From Clostridia bacterium (GTDB lineage: Bacteria; Bacillota; Clostridia; Oscillospirales; Butyricicoccaceae): a DNA stretch of 9,721 bases. Shown here one piece after another: positions 6,743-9,721 of this stretch (position 1 is its first letter; each line of letters starts with the position of its first letter). The DNA lies in assembly GCA_017547995.1 (NCBI GenBank), contig JAFYNW010000428.1:1-9721 (forward strand). Direction: 5' to 3'. The notes beneath the pieces are model-generated. The model had not been told where the DNA came from, ran no database searches, and saw nothing but the letters and a program-made list of their open reading frames with translations. Position numbers and translations under genes: made by a program.

Positions 6743-6771
6743 ATTATAACATCATTTTTGCAATTATACAA
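6743..6771 (-). promoter_or_regulatory. Sigma-A-type promoter of the hydrolase-rnhA operon
   Basis: On the - strand TTGTAT (6766-6771) and TATAAT (6743-6748) are 17 bp apart, and the -10 carries a TGn extension (TGTTATAAT). The predicted leader to the ATG at 6687 is about 49 nt, AT-rich and without obvious structure apart from the ribosome binding site. Confidence 0.78.
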
Positions 6772-6840
6772 GTGCATAACCTTGATTTTATAATAAAATA
6801 CTTGAATAGTATCCTTTTTATATTATACCCACTTTTTTGA

Positions 6841-6999
6841 TAGTATGGCAGAAACGTTTTAATGAATGATTGTGGTATCTGCGATGCATCAGATAACCAG
6901 ACCATCGTGGACGCCGTCCCCTGCGTTATTCTGCAAACCGCGGGAGATTCTTCACCTCCGCTCAGAATGACAATTTGGGGTCATATTTGCCCAAAATAC
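6841..6999 (-). repeat. Structured intergenic element, repeat-like
   Basis: This non-coding stretch lies between the transporter terminator and the hydrolase promoter and is more GC-rich than the AT-rich DNA on its left. On the - strand it contains ATTCTGAGCGGAGGTGAAGA, ending near 6949, which closely resembles a short sequence I recall as dispersed in intergenic DNA of many bacteria (ATTCTGAGCGAAGCGAAGAA). A second part, 6873-6899, forms a 9-bp stem (TGGTATCTG with CAGAT-A-ACCA, one bulged A) around GATGCATC, itself a palindrome. I see no transposase or convincing ORF. It may be a decayed small mobile repeat or a structured RNA; the class is uncertain. The rest of this 358-base gene-free stretch holds the flanking promoter and terminator, plus AT-rich sequence at about 6772-6840 in which I see nothing supportable. 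Confidence 0.5.
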
Positions 7000-7027
7000 A
7001 AAACGGACGGGATTAGCCGTCCGTTTT
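7000..7027 (-). terminator. Rho-independent terminator of the complete transporter gene
   Basis: A perfect 11-bp stem (AAAACGGACGG with CCGTCCGTTTT) and six-base loop lie 18 bp after the stop codon. T-rich sequence follows on both strands, so it is probably bidirectional. Confidence 0.92.
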
Positions 7028-7045
7028 TATACAATTTGTAATCAA

Positions 7046-8818
7046 TTATACAAGTCTGCTGAGGTACTTGTCTTCGTATTCACCCAACCACTTATCGTAT
7101 TCGCCGTTGTGAGCCTTCTTTGTCATCTTGCGATATTCATGTACGTCGAAGCTGTCTGTATCATCGTTGTACATCATAACGTAGATAGCAATCTTGCTGC
7201 AGTGGTCTGCGATTTTTTCGTAATTCTGGATGATGTCGAGGAATGGCATACCAACGTCAACCGTGCAGAGACCTGTGCGGAGACGATGGATGTGCTTGCT
7301 CTTGAGAGCTTCACGCATGCCGTCGATATTTTCTTCGAGAGCCTCGATGCGGGCCGCAACAGCGATATCCCCTTCTGTAAATGCCTGAGTTGCAAGCTCA
7401 ACGATTTCTTCAGTTGCATCTCTGATGACCTTGAGCTCAAACATAGCTTCTTCGGAGAAGGAAATGCCGTTGTCGACTATCGACTGATACTGCTCGTAAA
7501 TATTTTCCGTATAGTCGCCAATCTTTTCAAAGTCGGAAACCGTATGCATGATTTCTTCGTAAAGCTTACGGCCCTGAGGTGACAAATCGTCCTCCTTGAT
7601 GGAGAGCATATACTTATTGATTCGTGCTTCACCGTTATCGAGGAAGCTTTCGTTTTCGTTGAACGTTTCTTCATTAAGCGGGATGCCGTCGACGACAGCC
7701 GCATTTGTAATCATAAGATTACCGAGAGCGATGTTACCCATTGTTGTAACGACCTTATGACACTGCTCGATAGCGATAGCAGGTGTTGCAAGGAAGCGGT
7801 CGTCAAGACGTGCAAGCTCGAGGTCAAGCTCGTTGTCCTTTTCATCAACCTTGATTGTCTTTTCAGCAAGCTTTACAAGCAAGCCGTTGAATGGAATAAA
7901 TACCACAGTTACAACAACGTTGAAGATTGTATGGAAGTTAGCGATGTCAGCCTTTGTGATAGGGTTATCCCAGAATGAGAAGCCGACCACAGCCTTGATT
8001 GCGTACATGGCAATCATAAAGAGGATTGTACCGACAAGATTAAAGTAGAGGTGAATCATAGCCGCTCTTCTTGCATTCTTGCTTGCGCCCATAGAGGACA
8101 TGAAGGAAGTGATACAAGTACCGATATTCTGGCCGAAGATGATTGGAACAGCTGCCGCGAAGGAAACCGCGCCCGTTGCCGCTACAGCCTGCAGGATACC
8201 GACAGACGCAGAGGAGCTCTGGATAGCCGCTGTAACAAGTGCACCTGCGAGAACACCGAGGATTGGATTCTTGAGTGTTGTGAACATTGCCTGGAATGCA
8301 GGAAGCTCACGAAGGCCGGAAACTGCGCCTTCCATTGTATTCATACCGATGAAGAGAACGCCGAGGCCGAGAAGGATTTCGCCTACGTCCTTGAGCTTTT
8401 TCTTCTTCTTGATAATCATAAGAAGGAAGCCGACCGCCACAGCCACGTATGCAAGGTTGCTTGGCTTGAGGAACTTCATAATCGTACTTGCGCTGTCACC
8501 ACCGCCAAGACGGAGCAGCTGAGCCGTCATTGTAGTACCGATATTGGCACCCATGATAATACCGACTGCCTGCTTGAGGGTCATGATGCCTGCGTTAACG
8601 AAGCCGACCACCATAACTGTCGTTGCCGACGAGCTCTGGATAACGGCTGTTACGAGAGCACCGAGGAAAATCGATTTGAAAATGTTGCCTGCCATTGTTT
8701 CGAGGGTCTTTTCCAGCTTTTCGCCGGCTACCTTTTCGAGGGCGTCGCCCATTACAGTCATACCATAAATAAAGAGAGCGAGACCGCCGCAAAGCTTAAC
8801 AATTGAGAAAATATCCAT
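7046..8818 (-). CDS. Na+/phosphate cotransporter family protein with C-terminal PhoU-like domain
   Basis: The protein has 590 residues, with ATGGAGT about seven bases upstream of its ATG. The first roughly 310 residues form a membrane domain with the duplicated signature of the Na/Pi cotransporter (SLC34/NptA-like) family: LVTAVIQSSSATT (QSSSA at 61-65) with GANIGTT (90-96), and LVTAAIQSSSAS (200-205) with GQNIGTC (229-235). From about 345 to 560 a cytoplasmic helical PhoU-like domain follows. It has two acidic metal-binding type motifs, SDFEKIGDYTENI and NYEKIADHCSKIA. Such fusions are thought to move phosphate or related anions with Na+, possibly gated by the PhoU part; substrate and direction are not known from sequence. 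A close paralogue lies immediately upstream on the same strand. Separate promoter and terminator signals suggest it is transcribed alone. Confidence 0.95.
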   Translation of the reverse strand: MDIFSIVKLCGGLALFIYGMTVMGDALEKVAGEKLEKTLETMAGNIFKSIFLGALVTAVIQSSSATTVMVVGFVNAGIMTLKQAVGIIMGANIGTTMTAQLLRLGGGDSASTIMKFLKPSNLAYVAVAVGFLLMIIKKKKKLKDVGEILLGLGVLFIGMNTMEGAVSGLRELPAFQAMFTTLKNPILGVLAGALVTAAIQSSSASVGILQAVAATGAVSFAAAVPIIFGQNIGTCITSFMSSMGASKNARRAAMIHLYFNLVGTILFMIAMYAIKAVVGFSFWDNPITKADIANFHTIFNVVVTVVFIPFNGLLVKLAEKTIKVDEKDNELDLELARLDDRFLATPAIAIEQCHKVVTTMGNIALGNLMITNAAVVDGIPLNEETFNENESFLDNGEARINKYMLSIKEDDLSPQGRKLYEEIMHTVSDFEKIGDYTENIYEQYQSIVDNGISFSEEAMFELKVIRDATEEIVELATQAFTEGDIAVAARIEALEENIDGMREALKSKHIHRLRTGLCTVDVGMPFLDIIQNYEKIADHCSKIAIYVMMYNDDTDSFDVHEYRKMTKKAHNGEYDKWLGEYEDKYLSRLV

Positions 8819-8877
8819 TTTTTACTCCATTTTATCTCTTTTACAAATGATTTTTTGCCTATGCGTATATATGTATC

Positions 8878-8906
8878 ATTATACCATCATTTTATTATTT
8901 ATACAA
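8878..8906 (-). promoter_or_regulatory. Sigma-A-type promoter of the complete transporter gene
   Basis: On the - strand TTGTAT (8901-8906) and TATAAT (8878-8883) are 17 bp apart, with a TGn extension (TGGTATAAT). The predicted leader to the ATG at 8818 is about 53 nt. I see no clear PhoP box. Confidence 0.78.
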
Positions 8907-8952
8907 GATAATCTTTGCTTTTTTCCCGCCCTTTTTCCCTGCTCTGCCATAA

Positions 8953-8994
8953 AAAAATAAGAGGACCTCCCCGAAGAGAAGACCTCCTATTTTT
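8953..8994 (-). terminator. Rho-independent terminator of the upstream transporter paralogue
   Basis: In - strand RNA, AAAAAUAGGAGG pairs with CCUCUUAUUUUU (one G-U), and an inner stem closes on a C(UUCG)G tetraloop; a T-run follows. It lies 22 bp after the stop of the gene at 9017, so the two paralogues are separate transcription units. Confidence 0.88.
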
Positions 8995-9016
8995 GTTATA
9001 TACATGACTTGATACT

Positions 9017-9721
9017 TTAGACGATTCTTCTGAGGTATTTTTCCTCGTAGCTGTTCATCCACTTGTCGTATTCGCCGCTGTGTACCTTCTTGCTCTGCTT
9101 ACGGTATTCGTGTACGTCGTAATTTTCTGTATTATCGTTGTACATCATAACGTAGATAGCGATTTTGTTACAGTGGTCTGCGATTTTTTCGTAATTCTGG
9201 ATGATATCGAGGAATGGCATACCGACGTCGATTGTGCAGAGACCGGCTCTGAGACGGCTGATGTGCTTGCTCTTGAGAGCTTCGCGGATGCCGTCGATGG
9301 AATCTTCAAGCGCCGCAATTCTTGCCGCAACAGGAATGTTGCTTTCTGCGAAGGCCTGAGTTGTAAGCTCGACGATTTCTTCAGTTGCTTCTCTGATTAC
9401 CTTGAGTTCAAACATAGCTTCTTCGGAGAACTTTGTGCCGTTATCCACGATGGACTGATAGCCTTCGAAGATATTTTCTGTATAGTCACCGATTTTTTCA
9501 AAGTCGGAAACCGTATGCATGATTTCTTCGTAAAGCTTGTGGCTCTGTGGAGAAAGCGCTTCTTCGTTGATAGCGAGCATATACTTATTGATTCGCGCTT
9601 CGCAGTTATCGAGGAAGCTTTCATTTTCGTTGAAGGTTTCTTCGTTTGGCGCGATGCCTTCAACAATAGCCGCGTTTGTAATCATAAGATTACCGAGAGC
9701 GATATGGCCCATTGTTGTAAC
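9017..9721 (-). CDS. Second Na+/phosphate cotransporter-PhoU paralogue, C-terminal part only
   Basis: The window holds the last 234 residues; the frame is open to the edge, and the ATG at 9712 is internal because its neighbour has VTTMG at the same point. The visible part is the PhoU-like domain with SDFEKIGDYTENI and NYEKIADHCNKIA. Aligned by eye without gaps to residues 357-590 of the adjacent complete gene, it differs at about 44 positions, which is about 81% identity. The protein presumably has the same N-terminal transport domain beyond the window. It ends in its own terminator. Differences cluster near the C-terminus and in surface-type positions, while the acidic motifs and the DVGMPFLDIIQNYEKIADHC block are nearly unchanged, so both copies appear to be under selection. 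Confidence 0.93.
   Translation of the reverse strand, partial: VTTMGHIALGNLMITNAAIVEGIAPNEETFNENESFLDNCEARINKYMLAINEEALSPQSHKLYEEIMHTVSDFEKIGDYTENIFEGYQSIVDNGTKFSEEAMFELKVIREATEEIVELTTQAFAESNIPVAARIAALEDSIDGIREALKSKHISRLRAGLCTIDVGMPFLDIIQNYEKIADHCNKIAIYVMMYNDNTENYDVHEYRKQSKKVHSGEYDKWMNSYEEKYLRRIV

Noticed and set aside
6802..6830. A + strand promoter-like pair, TTGAAT followed by TATACC
   Set aside because: The -10 is poor and no + strand gene lies downstream; AT-rich DNA gives such matches by chance.
8051..8806. A 251-codon open frame on the + strand
   Set aside because: It is antisense to the membrane domain of the transporter, rich in Cys, His and Glu, with no recognisable domain.
1..9721. 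CRISPR array, tRNA, rRNA, insertion sequence or prophage
   Set aside because: I saw no regular direct repeats, no tRNA-like cloverleaf, no rRNA sequence and no transposase, integrase or phage structural motif on either strand.

Overview
The window looks like chromosomal DNA of a low-to-moderate GC member of the Bacillota (Firmicutes), most likely a clostridial or related anaerobe. This is inferred from strong AGGAG-type ribosome binding sites, sigma-A-like promoters (three with the same TTGTAT-17-TATAAT core), many rho-independent terminators, a NifS plus short NifU (IscU-like) pair of the clostridial type, and a Gram-positive-style YifB/ComM with a four-cysteine insert. No rRNA, tRNA, CRISPR array, insertion sequence or phage gene was seen.

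Layout. From 1 to about 1436, transcription runs rightward: the 3' part of a ComM/YifB-family AAA+ ATPase, a 79-residue three-helix membrane protein 24 bp behind it, and a strong terminator. Everything else runs leftward. Reading from the right edge in the direction of transcription: the C-terminal part of a Na+/phosphate cotransporter-PhoU fusion protein (9017-9721, cut by the window); a complete tandem paralogue of it (7046-8818); a 230-bp stretch with a structured, repeat-like element; an overlapping two-gene operon of a class I glutamine amidotransferase-like hydrolase (peptidase C26, PuuD-like) and RNase HI; a nifS-nifU iron-sulfur cluster assembly operon; a MATE-family exporter; and a small nitroreductase. 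Most of these units have a recognisable promoter and terminator, so the region reads as several short independent transcription units, not one large operon.

Function. The content is mainly housekeeping and transport: Fe-S cluster biogenesis (cysteine desulfurase supplying sulfur to a scaffold), phosphate or anion handling (two adjacent NptA-like proteins), drug or cation efflux, flavin-dependent reduction, RNA-DNA hybrid removal and gamma-glutamyl hydrolysis. I found no convincing new multi-gene system. The points most worth a second look are the adjacent transporter paralogues (about 81% identical over the shared part), the structured intergenic element at about 6841-6999, the Cys/His-rich tail of NifU, the probable TTG start of nifS, and the coupled hydrolase-RNase HI pair.
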